DNA from: CAYHSR01 sp043821725
Lineage (GTDB): Bacteria > Patescibacteriota > Patescibacteriia > Magasanikbacterales > GWA2-37-8
NCBI GenBank assembly: GCA_043821725.1
Contig: JBDRCM010000029.1
Coordinates: forward strand, 1 to 16,312
Length of the DNA: 16,312 nt
Direction of reading: 5' to 3'
Part shown: piece by piece, positions 6,943 to 13,503 of the stretch
Layout: each line of letters starts with the position of its first letter
Numbering within the stretch: position 1 is the stretch's first letter
Notes under the pieces: model-generated
Seen by the model: only the letters and a program-made list of their open reading frames with translations
Told to the model about the DNA's origin: nothing
Databases searched by the model: none
Made by a program: the position numbers and the translations under genes

Positions 6943-7518
6943 TTACTGCTGTTTCATGCTTGTTTCATAAACAATATGCTGGAGCTTGTTCAGCGCTGAT
7001 TTTGACTGATCAAATTTCGTTCGATTATATCCTGTGAGATTCATATCCATTGTTTCCGCGATAATATCTTCAGCCGCCCTATAGCATCGTTTTACTTCAC
7101 TAAAATCCCGCTCAATTGAGGATTTTATTGCATAGCGTAAAAGCTCACCTGGTACGTCGCATAAGCCACTGATATATATGTCCGGTTCAATGTTAATGCC
7201 AATGATTCTTCCTATTTTTTTTCCGGCTATGAACTGTCGGAATAACACGGCCTCCACATATTCTTCCAAACCTGCTTTATATGAACCCTCGCAAAAAATT
7301 TTTGCTTCTTTTTTGTATCTGTTATTAAGTTGGTTTATTGCTTTGTTTGCTTTTTTCAGCAAATCGTCTGCTTCGTTTTTACTATTTCGCTGAAGCGCAA
7401 AAATCGCTTTTTTTGACCAATGTTGAATGTCGCTTGCAATTTTTATCATTTCCCTTCTTTTCTTAATGTACTCCAAAACTGCGCCACGCACTTGGCTTAG
7501 ATATTTTTTATCAATCAT
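6943..7518 (-). CDS. Translin/TRAX-family protein
   Basis: A 191-residue all-helical protein matching the translin superfamily. GLEEYVEAVLF (83-93) corresponds to the TRAX region containing catalytic glutamates, DIYISGLCDVPGELLR (113-128) is the family signature, and YNRTKFDQSKSALNKLQHIV (164-183) with YETS after it matches the C-terminal segment. In eukaryotes translin and TRAX form C3PO, an octameric RNA nuclease; archaeal and bacterial members exist but are little studied. The Glu pair in E-Y-V-E (86 and 89) is kept, so RNase activity is possible, as in TRAX rather than translin. It is the first gene after the promoter at 7571-7598 and is 6 bp from the Mur ligase. No Shine-Dalgarno site precedes the ATG. 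Confidence 0.85.
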   Translation of the reverse strand: MIDKKYLSQVRGAVLEYIKKRREMIKIASDIQHWSKKAIFALQRNSKNEADDLLKKANKAINQLNNRYKKEAKIFCEGSYKAGLEEYVEAVLFRQFIAGKKIGRIIGINIEPDIYISGLCDVPGELLRYAIKSSIERDFSEVKRCYRAAEDIIAETMDMNLTGYNRTKFDQSKSALNKLQHIVYETSMKQQ

Positions 7519-7551
7519 AAATTTTTATCCACTTTATTCAAGCAAAAACAC

Positions 7552-7580
7552 TTGATTTTTTTATAATAATAGTATATCAT
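7552..7580 (+). promoter_or_regulatory. Probable promoter of tRNA-Lys
   Basis: TTGATT (7552-7557), a 17-bp spacer and TATCAT (7575-7580) on the plus strand place a start near 7587, about 38 bp before tRNA-Lys. It overlaps the divergent minus-strand promoter, so the two may compete for polymerase. Confidence 0.45.
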
Positions 7581-7598
7581 AAGAGGCGTTAATTTCAA
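7571..7598 (-). promoter_or_regulatory. Promoter of the translin-mur-div transcription unit
   Basis: On the minus strand TTGAAA (7593-7598), a 16-bp spacer and TATACT (7571-7576). The start near 7564 gives a leader of about 45 nt before the ATG at 7518. No terminator is visible on this strand until 2757-2779. Confidence 0.6.
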
Positions 7599-7624
7599 AC
7601 AAGGATTGAAACAAAAAGTAAGTT

Positions 7625-7697
7625 GGTCCGGTAGCTCAGCTGGTAGAGCAGCTCCCTTTTAAGGAGAAGGTCCTGAGTTCGAATCTCAGCCGGATCA
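7625..7697 (+). tRNA. tRNA-Lys (anticodon UUU)
   Basis: Acceptor GGTCCGG/CCGGATC (one G-T pair), D-arm GCTC/GAGC, anticodon stem GCTCC/GGAGA with loop CTTTTAA (TTT), T-arm CTGAG/CTCAG around TTCGAAT, discriminator A. It is 73 nt with no encoded CCA and is the only tRNA here on the plus strand. Confidence 0.95.
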
Positions 7698-7703
7698 CTA
7701 TTT

Positions 7704-7738
7704 GAACATTCTCAATCTGAGAGTGTTCTATTGCTTTT
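7704..7738 (+). terminator. Terminator of tRNA-Lys
   Basis: Stem GAACATTCTC/GAGAGTGTTC (one T-G pair, 5-base loop) at 7704-7728, followed by a T-rich stretch ending in TTTT. It starts 7 bp after the tRNA. A diverged copy with the same left flank occurs at 8488-8533. Confidence 0.65.
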
Positions 7739-7823
7739 ACCTCAACATAGAGCCAAATTAAGTTCACCAGCTCTAAGTGGTGGGGTGATTTTGAGGTGAG
7801 GACGATTGGGATTCGAACTAAAT
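7739..7823. other. Non-coding stretch with an orphan T-arm motif
   Basis: No gene is visible. GGGATTCGAAC at 7808-7818 is the complement of a tRNA T-loop with part of its stem, with no matching cloverleaf around it. It is one of four such orphan motifs in the window. A small inverted repeat CACCA/TGGTG is the only other structure (about 7764-7781). Confidence 0.4.
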
Positions 7824-7853
7824 AAAAAAGCCGTCGATAAAGACGGTTTTTTT
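7824..7853. terminator. Strong bidirectional terminator
   Basis: A 12-bp stem (AAAAAAG-CCGTC / GACGG-TTTTTTT, one G-T pair) closes a 6-base loop and has T-runs on both strands. It ends the minus-strand unit containing the Cys-rich gene at 8002-8322 and would also stop plus-strand read-through from tRNA-Lys. Confidence 0.75.
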
Positions 7854-7947
7854 AATAATTTATTCTGCTTCCTGCCCAAATATCTAATTTAAATATGTAA
7901 GCAGGAGCGAAGCAGAACGTGGCTTGAACTGTTTCCCTCCTTCGCCC

Positions 7948-7983
7948 CTAAGGCGGCGGATATCGCTGGCGTGGTGGGTTCAT
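7948..7983 (-). CDS. Possible 11-residue micro-ORF MNPPRQRYPPP
   Basis: Eighteen bases after the Cys-rich gene's stop, a minus-strand AAGGAG (7991-7996) sits 7 nt before an ATG that opens 11 codons rich in proline and arginine. Good Shine-Dalgarno sites are rare in this window, which makes this one notable. Without homologues it could be chance. A polyproline end could stall ribosomes. Confidence 0.25.
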   Translation of the reverse strand: MNPPRQRYPPP

Positions 7984-8001
7984 CGTTACTCTCCTTCCCG
8001 C

Positions 8002-8322
8002 TCACAGCGGAAATGACTTCTTGAAAACTCTGTTGCAGTACTGATAGAACGTACAGCAGTCAGTGTGCCATTTGCCAATCATGGGTCCACAGTCACACTT
8101 CATTTTGTAAATGCACCCTTCATTGGTTTTGACGCGAGTCAGAGTGTACAGGGACTTGTCGTCGATGGGGGGTGCCTTAACCTTCTCCACAGTGGTCGTA
8201 GCCACAATTCGACATTCCTGCTTACCTGCTGATTCTCCCCAGTGGTACATTAGTACTGACCACATATAGAAACCTATGAGGAGGGTAAAAATAATAATTA
8301 TCCTACCATTTATACTGCTCAT
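8002..8322 (-). CDS. Cys-rich membrane-anchored small protein, function unknown
   Basis: I start this at the ATG ending at 8322, because GGAGG lies 5 nt upstream of it; an in-frame ATG 12 bases earlier (8334) contains that ribosome site. The 106-residue product has one N-terminal membrane helix (about 7-27) and an external or luminal domain with seven cysteines: one after GKQE, then C-x6-C-x-C, then a CC pair and a final YQYC. The cysteines suggest disulfides or metal binding. The gene is visibly richer in G+C than its neighbours, like the P-loop gene at 11399-12388, and both have strong Shine-Dalgarno sites. The stop codon is buried in a hairpin (CCGCT/AGCGG). I do not recognise the family; horizontal acquisition is likely. 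Confidence 0.65.
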   Translation of the reverse strand: MSSINGRIIIIFTLLIGFYMWSVLMYHWGESAGKQECRIVATTTVEKVKAPPIDDKSLYTLTRVKTNEGCIYKMKCDCGPMIGKWHTDCCTFYQYCNRVFKKSFPL

Positions 8323-8339
8323 TTCTTCCTCCATTTTGG

Positions 8340-8681
8340 GGTTGATTGTTTGAGAACGAATGCTTTTTATTATTATATCATATTTATAATAAAATTACAC
8401 GAAATGTATTGTTTGCATGGTTAAAGCTACTTCATTTACATCTCCCCCACCAACCCCACCAAAAAAGTTTTCCATTTGTCCCGATCAAGTTCACTATTTA
8501 AAACATTCTCAATTTGAGAGTGTTGTTTTGTTTTAGTTAAGAGATAATGAAAAGGGCATGTGATCAAAATGATATTTTAACCAACCTTAACGCACACAAA
8601 AAAACGCAAGCTTACGCAACCAAGCTGTAATAATACATAAACTTTTCAAATTTGCTTATGAGTGCGAAAAATTATGTGCTT
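8340..8681. other. Intergenic stretch between the Cys-rich gene and znuB
   Basis: No credible gene is seen. It contains a diverged copy of the tRNA-Lys 3'-end/terminator sequence (8478-8533) and runs of C/A such as CCCCCACCAACCCCACC near 8445-8461. The 130 bp next to the znuB stop show no clear structure. Confidence 0.4.
8478..8533. repeat. Diverged copy of the tRNA-Lys 3' end plus terminator
   Basis: CCGATCA...CACTATTT followed by the hairpin AACATTCTC/GAGAGTGTT (8502-8524) parallels CCGGATCACTATTT and the hairpin at 7690-7728. The stem has a T-run on the plus strand and four T on the minus strand, so it can also end the znuABC transcript. About 800 bp lie between the two copies. Confidence 0.5.
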
Positions 8682-9509
8682 TTAACATTTTTTAAGTTTT
8701 GTTCCCAATAAAATAAATATATAAACAAAGGCCGCGGTTAAAACAATGACCGGACCGGAAGGAATATTTAAATAATAGGAAATTATAATACCGGCAATGT
8801 TTGAAAATACGGCTATTGCGCAGGCGATTAAAATTATATTGCGAAAATTATTACTCAAAAGTCGAGCGGCTGACGCAGGCAAGCAAAGCAAAGCTATCAC
8901 CAGAATCACTCCGACTGACTTTATCAGGACAACAACGGATAAAGCTATCAACACAAGTAGAAAAAGATATAATGGAAAAACTTTTATATTCGTTATAACT
9001 GAAAATTCTTCGTCAAATATGATTGCAACAAGCCACTTGAATAAAAAGCAAACGCTTGCGACTATGAACAAGTCCAGCGCCAAAATATACAAGATGTCGC
9101 GCTGATTTGAAAAAAGTATATTGCCGAATAAATAACTCATTAAATCGGCCGCATAACCGCGCGTAAAATAAATAAATATCAGGCCAACAGCCATGCCAAT
9201 CGCCCAAATAGCGCCTATGGAAGCGTCTTCTTGAAGCTTGTTTTTTTTATTGATAAATCCTATTGCCAATGCCGACGCAATGCTGAACAATATCGCGCCC
9301 AAAATGGGATTAAATCCGAAAAAATATGCTATTCCTATTCCTCCGAAAGAGGCATGAGCAATGCTTCCGGAAATAAATGAAATTTTCTTAATTACAACAA
9401 AACTTCCTATAACTCCGCAGGCAATTCCGCTTAATATTCCAACAAGCAAAGCGTTGCTAAAAAAATTGTATTGAAGCAATTCAATCATATCGCCTAAGAT
9501 ATTGGGCAT
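8682..9509 (-). CDS. znuB: Metal (zinc-type) ABC transporter permease
   Basis: A 275-residue hydrophobic protein with about eight membrane helices, the normal size for ZnuB/MntB-type ABC-3 permeases. SFVVIKKISFISGSIAHASF near 36-55 is the conserved cytoplasmic loop that contacts the ATPase. LLCLPASAARLLSNNFRNII near 207-226 is the second family signature. It carries the metal across the membrane. Its start overlaps the end of the ATPase gene by 16 bp, as is usual for coupled importer genes. Zinc versus manganese cannot be settled from this subunit. A hairpin near 8502-8524 is the likely terminator. Confidence 0.93.
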   Translation of the reverse strand: MPNILGDMIELLQYNFFSNALLVGILSGIACGVIGSFVVIKKISFISGSIAHASFGGIGIAYFFGFNPILGAILFSIASALAIGFINKKNKLQEDASIGAIWAIGMAVGLIFIYFTRGYAADLMSYLFGNILFSNQRDILYILALDLFIVASVCFLFKWLVAIIFDEEFSVITNIKVFPLYLFLLVLIALSVVVLIKSVGVILVIALLCLPASAARLLSNNFRNIILIACAIAVFSNIAGIIISYYLNIPSGPVIVLTAAFVYIFILLGTKLKKC

Positions 9510-10228
9510 CCTGCTTCATGATATATTTTTTTCATCCTGTTACTGTCAATGCCGTTTTGATCTGAAATTGTTTGGGCGTGATTACAACTTATTCGCCGAT
9601 TAAGGCAGAATATTTTATTTATATGCCTTGATATCGCGCCTATATCATGCGAGGCAATGATTATTGTCATCTTCTTGTTCAGTTTGTTCAGCAAATCATA
9701 CAGATTACTACCGCTTTCAATGTCAACATTGCTGGTCGGCTCATCCAAAAGCAAAAGCTGGGGCTGTCTTACAAGCGCTCTGGCAATTAAAACTCGCTGG
9801 CGCTGACCCCCTGAAAGCTCTCCGATTGTTCTTGATCTTAAATTCAACAACTCAAATTCCCTTAAAACTTCTCTTGCTTTGTCTTTTTCACTTTTGGAAT
9901 AGCGCGAGCCAAGCTTTTTTTTCCCAAGCAATCCGCTTATTGTGGCGTCAAAAACATTTATTGGATAATCCAAATCAATCCGACTGTACTGCGGAACATA
10001 CCCTATTTTATCTCTTGCTGACGCCGGCTCTTTTCCAAAAACATTTATCGTTCCTTGTCGCGGTTTAATAAGCCCTAAAATCAATTTGAGAAGAGTGCTT
10101 TTACCGCCTCCGTTTGGTCCGATAAGTCCGATAAAATCATTTTCTTGAACATTAAAACTTACGTCCTCTAAAACGTCCACAGCTTGATTATATGAGCACG
10201 AAATATTTTGAGCGGTTATTATGTTCAT
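9494..10228 (-). CDS. znuC: Metal (zinc-type) ABC transporter ATP-binding protein
   Basis: A 244-residue ABC ATPase. Walker A GPNGGGKST (37-45), Q-loop YVPQYSRID near 78-86, signature LSGGQRQRV near 138, Walker B LLLLDEPTSNVD near 157, H-loop ASHD near 193. QYSRID after the Q-loop and the short length match the Znu/Mnt subgroup. The C-terminus carries extra His and Cys residues (CLNRRISCNHAQ and HEAGCPI), which could bind metal. It abuts znuA (stop and start adjacent) and overlaps znuB by 16 bp. Confidence 0.93.
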   Translation of the reverse strand: MNIITAQNISCSYNQAVDVLEDVSFNVQENDFIGLIGPNGGGKSTLLKLILGLIKPRQGTINVFGKEPASARDKIGYVPQYSRIDLDYPINVFDATISGLLGKKKLGSRYSKSEKDKAREVLREFELLNLRSRTIGELSGGQRQRVLIARALVRQPQLLLLDEPTSNVDIESGSNLYDLLNKLNKKMTIIIASHDIGAISRHINKIFCLNRRISCNHAQTISDQNGIDSNRMKKIYHEAGCPIS

Positions 10229-11149
10229 TTATTTGAGTTCATATATTATAGTATCTGCCATTTTCTTCATATTGTCAAAATAATTCGGCGCTAACGGATC
10301 CAGGCGCACAACCACTCCGTTAATTTCACTTGCGATCGTTTTGGCGCTTTTGTCATTGAACTGCGCCTGCACAAAAATAACATTTATTCCGTCTTTTTTG
10401 GCTTCATCAATAATTTCTTTTAACTGTGCCGGGCTTGGATCTTTTCCCTCTATTTCAATCGCTTCCTGATAAAATCCGTATGCATCCGCCAGATAGCCGA
10501 ATGCAGGGTGAAAAACCAAAATTGTCTTGCCTTGAATTGGTAAAAATGCCCGCTCCAGCTCACCATCAAGCTCATCCAAATCATTTAAAAAATTTTCATA
10601 ATTAATTGTGAATTCTTTACTGAATTCCGGCTTAAACGCGATAAAAGCTTCGTAAATATTTTTTGCCTGTATTTTTACTTGTTTCGGAGAAAGCCAGATG
10701 TGCGGATCAATGCCTGTTTCCTCGCCGTTCGACGGATCTTCGCTTGTTCCATGGCTGTGAGCTGTAATATTCAACAGCTTTACTCCTTTTGAACTGTCAA
10801 CAATTACCATTTTATCATTTATCAACGCCAGGCGGTTCATTTGCGCATTTTCAAATGGAATATAGCCGATTTTTATATACAATTGGGCCTCTTGCAATTT
10901 TTTTAATTGAGCTGGCGAAGGATCATAAGATGTCGGGCTGAATCCAGGAGGTATCATCTCGCTCACTTGAACCTTATCCCCTCCTATCCTTGAAACAAAA
11001 TCAACCTGTGGAAGAATGCTTGTGATTATTTTAATTGTATCATTATTTTGTGCCACAATTTTGTTGTTTTGTGTTGACAGAAAATTTATTAAAAAAACAA
11101 CGCCGGCCAGCAACGCGAATATAATTGCAGTGTAAATTATTTTACCCAT
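10229..11149 (-). CDS. znuA: Metal (zinc-type) ABC transporter substrate-binding protein
   Basis: A 306-residue cluster-9 (ZnuA/TroA-like) binding protein. It has a membrane anchor at about 5-24 with no lipobox cysteine, so it is probably tethered by an uncleaved helix. Domain 1 begins at IITSILPQVDFV (41-52). Of the canonical metal ligands, His150 (DPHIW), His214 (VFHPAFGY) and Asp284 (RLDPLAP) are present, but the first His of the PPGxxPHxYEP motif is replaced by Thr73 (PPGFSPTSYDPSP). A short His-containing loop AHSHGTSEDPSNGEE (130-144) precedes His150, as in zinc binders, and could supply a ligand. First gene of the znuA-znuC-znuB unit. The promoter is not clear. Confidence 0.9.
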   Translation of the reverse strand: MGKIIYTAIIFALLAGVVFLINFLSTQNNKIVAQNNDTIKIITSILPQVDFVSRIGGDKVQVSEMIPPGFSPTSYDPSPAQLKKLQEAQLYIKIGYIPFENAQMNRLALINDKMVIVDSSKGVKLLNITAHSHGTSEDPSNGEETGIDPHIWLSPKQVKIQAKNIYEAFIAFKPEFSKEFTINYENFLNDLDELDGELERAFLPIQGKTILVFHPAFGYLADAYGFYQEAIEIEGKDPSPAQLKEIIDEAKKDGINVIFVQAQFNDKSAKTIASEINGVVVRLDPLAPNYFDNMKKMADTIIYELK

Positions 11150-11398
11150 AGTAAATTATTAATTTAGTAACTTCATTGTTTTGCTTTTTTTTATTAAACG
11201 CAGAGCAACGAGGATTCCGCTTAGCGGGATCTTCACACAGGGAGGGGTTCATAAAAAATTTTTCTAAAGGAATAACATTTTAAAAAAAATATATTAACTT
11301 TTTTTACACTAAATGGAATTATGGGGCAGTAGCGCAAGAGCCGTACGCTACTGTCTGAATATTGGGGGGCAAAGAGCGAATGAACGAGGAAAGTGCTT
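11150..11398. other. Intergenic region upstream of znuA with two hairpins
   Basis: No gene is seen. An 8-bp stem GATTCCGC/GCGGGATC (one T-G pair) with loop TTA lies at 11213-11231. An inverted repeat CAGTAGCG/CGCTACTG with an 11-base loop lies at 11327-11353. The second sits 45 bp after the stop of the P-loop gene and may mark its 3' end, though no T-run follows. No convincing Zur-type operator or -35/-10 pair for znuA was found. Confidence 0.4.
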
Positions 11399-12388
11399 TT
11401 ATCGAGCTGTGATCTCTTCCCTTATCCGAAGCATTTTGTCCATGGCGCTCTTAATTCTATCATTCAACAATATGATCATTTCGGGATCCCAGTCGCCGGA
11501 CGGACCACACAGAAAATCGGTGAGGTTATCCCTGTCGTGATTGTCAAAATGTACCATTGGCAGGACATAGTCCTTGCCCAAACACGCCACCTTTATGGCA
11601 TTCCTCTGCCCTGATTGCTCAACCAGGTGTCTGACATCATCTCTCTCATAGCACTCGCGCATGACCTTGTCAGGCACAAACGAGTGCTGGCCGGACAGAT
11701 GACCCACATTGAGACGTCTGGATGTGTTGCGGTGCTTGGATTCGGCTGGCGTCACATGAACATAGAGCACGCCCGCTCGTTCAAGGACCTCCGGCAACAT
11801 CTGGGAAAAGGCATATTCATAGCCCATTGGAGGAGACGCCGGAAAATGAGTGCAGTCAATGCCTACGCCTCGGGATATTTCCACCAGCACGGTGCATTTG
11901 TCAGGTTCTTTCGAAGATTGCGCTATCCTTTGAAGTCGGAGTTGATTTACTTCTTCTCCAATCGATTCAAGCAAGTCATGCTCATGCTCGTGATTGAGCA
12001 TTGCCAGTGGAGAACTGGCATCGGCCTTGAGTCGCGCTTTGTAGAAACGACCCATCAGCCACAGACCCGACCCGAAAGGCTTATCGGAAGCGATGTCAGT
12101 CCCTATCTCTTTATAATCCTCCATAAGCAAATGAATGAGCGTGCCCCAGTCAATCTGGTTGCGGAATGTTCCGCTCTCATTCCAGTAAAACAGCCCCTGC
12201 ATACCCACGTTGTTTCTTTGCCGGTCAATGAGGCGCATCATCTGCACGTAAACATAATCGTCCAGATGCACAATGGGCATCATGTGCATGTCAGCGAGTT
12301 GTTCATGGGGGAGCTGTCTCAAATACATTGACAGCAGATTTTTGCCCGATGCAGGCAGTCCGGCCAGAATCAAAACTTGGTTTTCCAC
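11399..12388 (-). CDS. P-loop NTPase/kinase-like protein, function unknown
   Basis: A 329-residue soluble protein beginning at a GTG (12386-12388) with AGGAG 5 nt upstream, a stronger ribosome site than the core genes show. Residues 5-17 (VLILAGLPASGKN) form a strand and P-loop of the kinase/zeta-toxin type, but the usual Ser/Thr after GK is Asn17. VHLDDYVYVQ near 40-49 could hold the catalytic Asp of a kinase, VLVEISRGVG near 167-176 a Walker-B-like strand, and HRNTSRR near 219-225 a lid arginine cluster. Two His-rich spots (MHMM, NHEHEHD) are visible. Base composition is clearly richer in G+C than the neighbours, suggesting transfer. A metabolite or nucleotide kinase role is an inference. 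Confidence 0.7.
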   Translation of the reverse strand: MENQVLILAGLPASGKNLLSMYLRQLPHEQLADMHMMPIVHLDDYVYVQMMRLIDRQRNNVGMQGLFYWNESGTFRNQIDWGTLIHLLMEDYKEIGTDIASDKPFGSGLWLMGRFYKARLKADASSPLAMLNHEHEHDLLESIGEEVNQLRLQRIAQSSKEPDKCTVLVEISRGVGIDCTHFPASPPMGYEYAFSQMLPEVLERAGVLYVHVTPAESKHRNTSRRLNVGHLSGQHSFVPDKVMRECYERDDVRHLVEQSGQRNAIKVACLGKDYVLPMVHFDNHDRDNLTDFLCGPSGDWDPEMIILLNDRIKSAMDKMLRIREEITAR

Positions 12389-12484
12389 GGTAGCTCCTTT
12401 TGCTTGTTTCTGCGTTTTTCTTCAATTTTTTTATATCTAAAGCGCATTTGGCTCCAAATACGCGATAAAGAACTATTATTGTAA

Positions 12485-12513
12485 AGCATAACATTATTGA
12501 ATTTTACGGTCAA
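12485..12513 (-). promoter_or_regulatory. Promoter of the P-loop gene
   Basis: On the minus strand TTGACC (12508-12513), a 17-bp spacer and TATGCT (12485-12490). The start near 12478 leaves about 90 nt of leader before the GTG at 12388. Confidence 0.55.
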
Positions 12514-12605
12514 TATTAAATTGAGAATGAAATTATCTAAATTTTACTTCAGAACTATATTTTTTAACTAAAAAAACAGAACTTTATTCTATTTAATTTC
12601 TCTTT

Positions 12606-12641
12606 GCTCGCGTACAGACATGGCTTCAGAGCTTTTTTTGG
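12606..12641. repeat. 36-bp hairpin repeat, copy 1
   Basis: Matches the copy at 15015-15050 at 25 of 36 positions. The end arms GCTC/GAGC pair. On the plus strand it ends in a run of seven T. It lies about 30 bp past the stop of the small ORF at 12672-12803. It shares TTCAGAGCTTTTTT with copy 2. Confidence 0.5.
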
Positions 12642-12671
12642 ATTATCAGAACAAATTTATATTTAAGAACA

Positions 12672-12803
12672 TTATTCACTAAATTTGATCAATAATTTCA
12701 TTTTTCCTGAATTTTGGTTTATCTCAATTATTTCAATTCGTTTTTTTGATTTTGAATCATAAGCTTCAACAATAATTCTGTTATCTTTTTTAACTAACTT
12801 CAT
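12672..12803 (-). CDS. Small ORF, 43 residues, possibly a gene 3' remnant
   Basis: From ATG at 12801-12803 the product is rich in Lys, Ile and Glu with alternating polar and hydrophobic residues (DNRIIVEAY, KKRIEIIEI, MKLLIKFSE), which suggests beta strands. The frame stays open seven codons upstream (GNNYLDD) to a stop, so either this is a complete tiny protein or the tail of a lost gene. No ribosome site is seen. The family is unknown. Confidence 0.35.
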   Translation of the reverse strand: MKLVKKDNRIIVEAYDSKSKKRIEIIEINQNSGKMKLLIKFSE

Positions 12804-12931
12804 ATCATCTAAATAGTTGTTCCCTTATTTCAAACGTGTCTGACTGTTTATTGGTTATATTATAATATATTAACAACCAATCACATCCTTGCATGCCACT
12901 TTAATAGGTGTTTTTCTTTTAAAAAAATATA

Positions 12932-12967
12932 GATCTGGGACTGGAATACATTCAGAGCTTTTTTAAG
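12932..12967. repeat. 36-bp hairpin repeat, copy 2
   Basis: Matches the copy at 15015-15050 at 24 of 36 positions. End arms GATCTG/CAGAGC pair with one mismatch, and the plus strand then has a T-run. It lies about 70 bp past the stop of the fragment at 13035-13211. Confidence 0.45.
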
Positions 12968-13034
12968 TAACAAGACAAAATTATACAATTAGAGCTTTGT
13001 CACCTATTTCGATAAGTAGGCCAGACAATTTTTC

Positions 13035-13211
13035 TCATTCAAGCATTTTTGAACAACTTTTAAGGCCTATCTTTGTAAGATAAGCCAAAAAATTCTGAAA
13101 CGATTTTGGCCATAATTTATCAATTGCAGTAGAAATTGTATTTGGCGACAGACCCCTAGTAGGAATAATTTTTTCCGATAGCACGTCTAATTTTTCAAAA
13201 GCTTTTGAAAA
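13035..13211 (-). pseudogene. Gene fragment, possibly the N-terminal domain of a tyrosine recombinase
   Basis: Fifty-eight codons stay open between the stop of the lysine-rich ORF (13212-13214, same frame) and TGA at 13035-13037, with no ATG near the start; a GTG at 13182-13184 is the first alternative. The peptide looks like real protein (FEKLDVLSEKIIPT, then RGLSPNTISTAID and FLAYLTKIGL). R/K-GLSPNTI followed by a helix and FLxxL is reminiscent of the core-binding domain of XerC/D-type recombinases, but the match is short. A fragment of some other family is equally possible. Confidence 0.3.
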
Positions 13212-13340
13212 TTATTTTTTTGCCCTCTTTTTTTTGGCTGCTCTTTCTTCCAGCATCTGTTTTTTAATGGACAGACGTTTAGCCGTTTTATGAGCATGAG
13301 ATTTTTTCTTTTTTCCCAATGCACCTAATCTTTTTGCCAT
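13212..13340 (-). CDS. Lysine-rich 42-residue protein
   Basis: From ATG at 13338-13340 the product begins MAKRLGALGKKKKSHAHKTA and continues with a helix (RLSIKKQMLEERAAKK) to a basic end. About 40 percent of residues are Lys or Arg, with two His. Size and charge resemble small ribosomal or nucleic-acid-binding proteins, but I recognise no named family. The frame continues past the TAA into the fragment at 13035-13211, so the stop might be a mutation in a longer gene. No Shine-Dalgarno site. Confidence 0.5.
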   Translation of the reverse strand: MAKRLGALGKKKKSHAHKTAKRLSIKKQMLEERAAKKKRAKK

Positions 13341-13447
13341 ATTTTTGTGTTATTTAAATTAAAATTTTTTTGTTGAAGTTTCGGCTAGTCTATTTGGACT
13401 CGCTATTACTATCTTTCCACGGAAACCATGGGTAGCTATTTTAAGTT

Positions 13448-13483
13448 GTTCGGGTATCGGGACAGCTTCCGAACATTTTTTAG
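13448..13483. repeat. 36-bp hairpin repeat, copy 3
   Basis: Matches the copy at 15015-15050 at 32 of 36 positions. End arms GTTCGG/CCGAAC pair perfectly around 15 bases, and the plus strand then reads ATTTTTT. It lies 20 bp past the stop of the HigA-like antitoxin gene. Confidence 0.65.
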
Positions 13484-13503
13484 TAAGGTTAGTATAAATT
13501 TAC

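Noticed and set aside
11320..11400. RNase P RNA-like stretch (GAACGAGGAAAGTG)
   Set aside because: Only a short GAGGAAAGT match; none of the other conserved helices of the RNA are visible nearby.
11615..12331. Plus-strand 238-codon frame
   Set aside because: It is antisense to the P-loop gene, which has a Shine-Dalgarno site, a promoter and a recognisable P-loop; the long frame follows from the gene's higher G+C.
12303..12494. Minus-strand 63-codon frame overlapping the 5' end of the P-loop gene
   Set aside because: It lies in the leader and in another frame of the P-loop gene, without a ribosome site.
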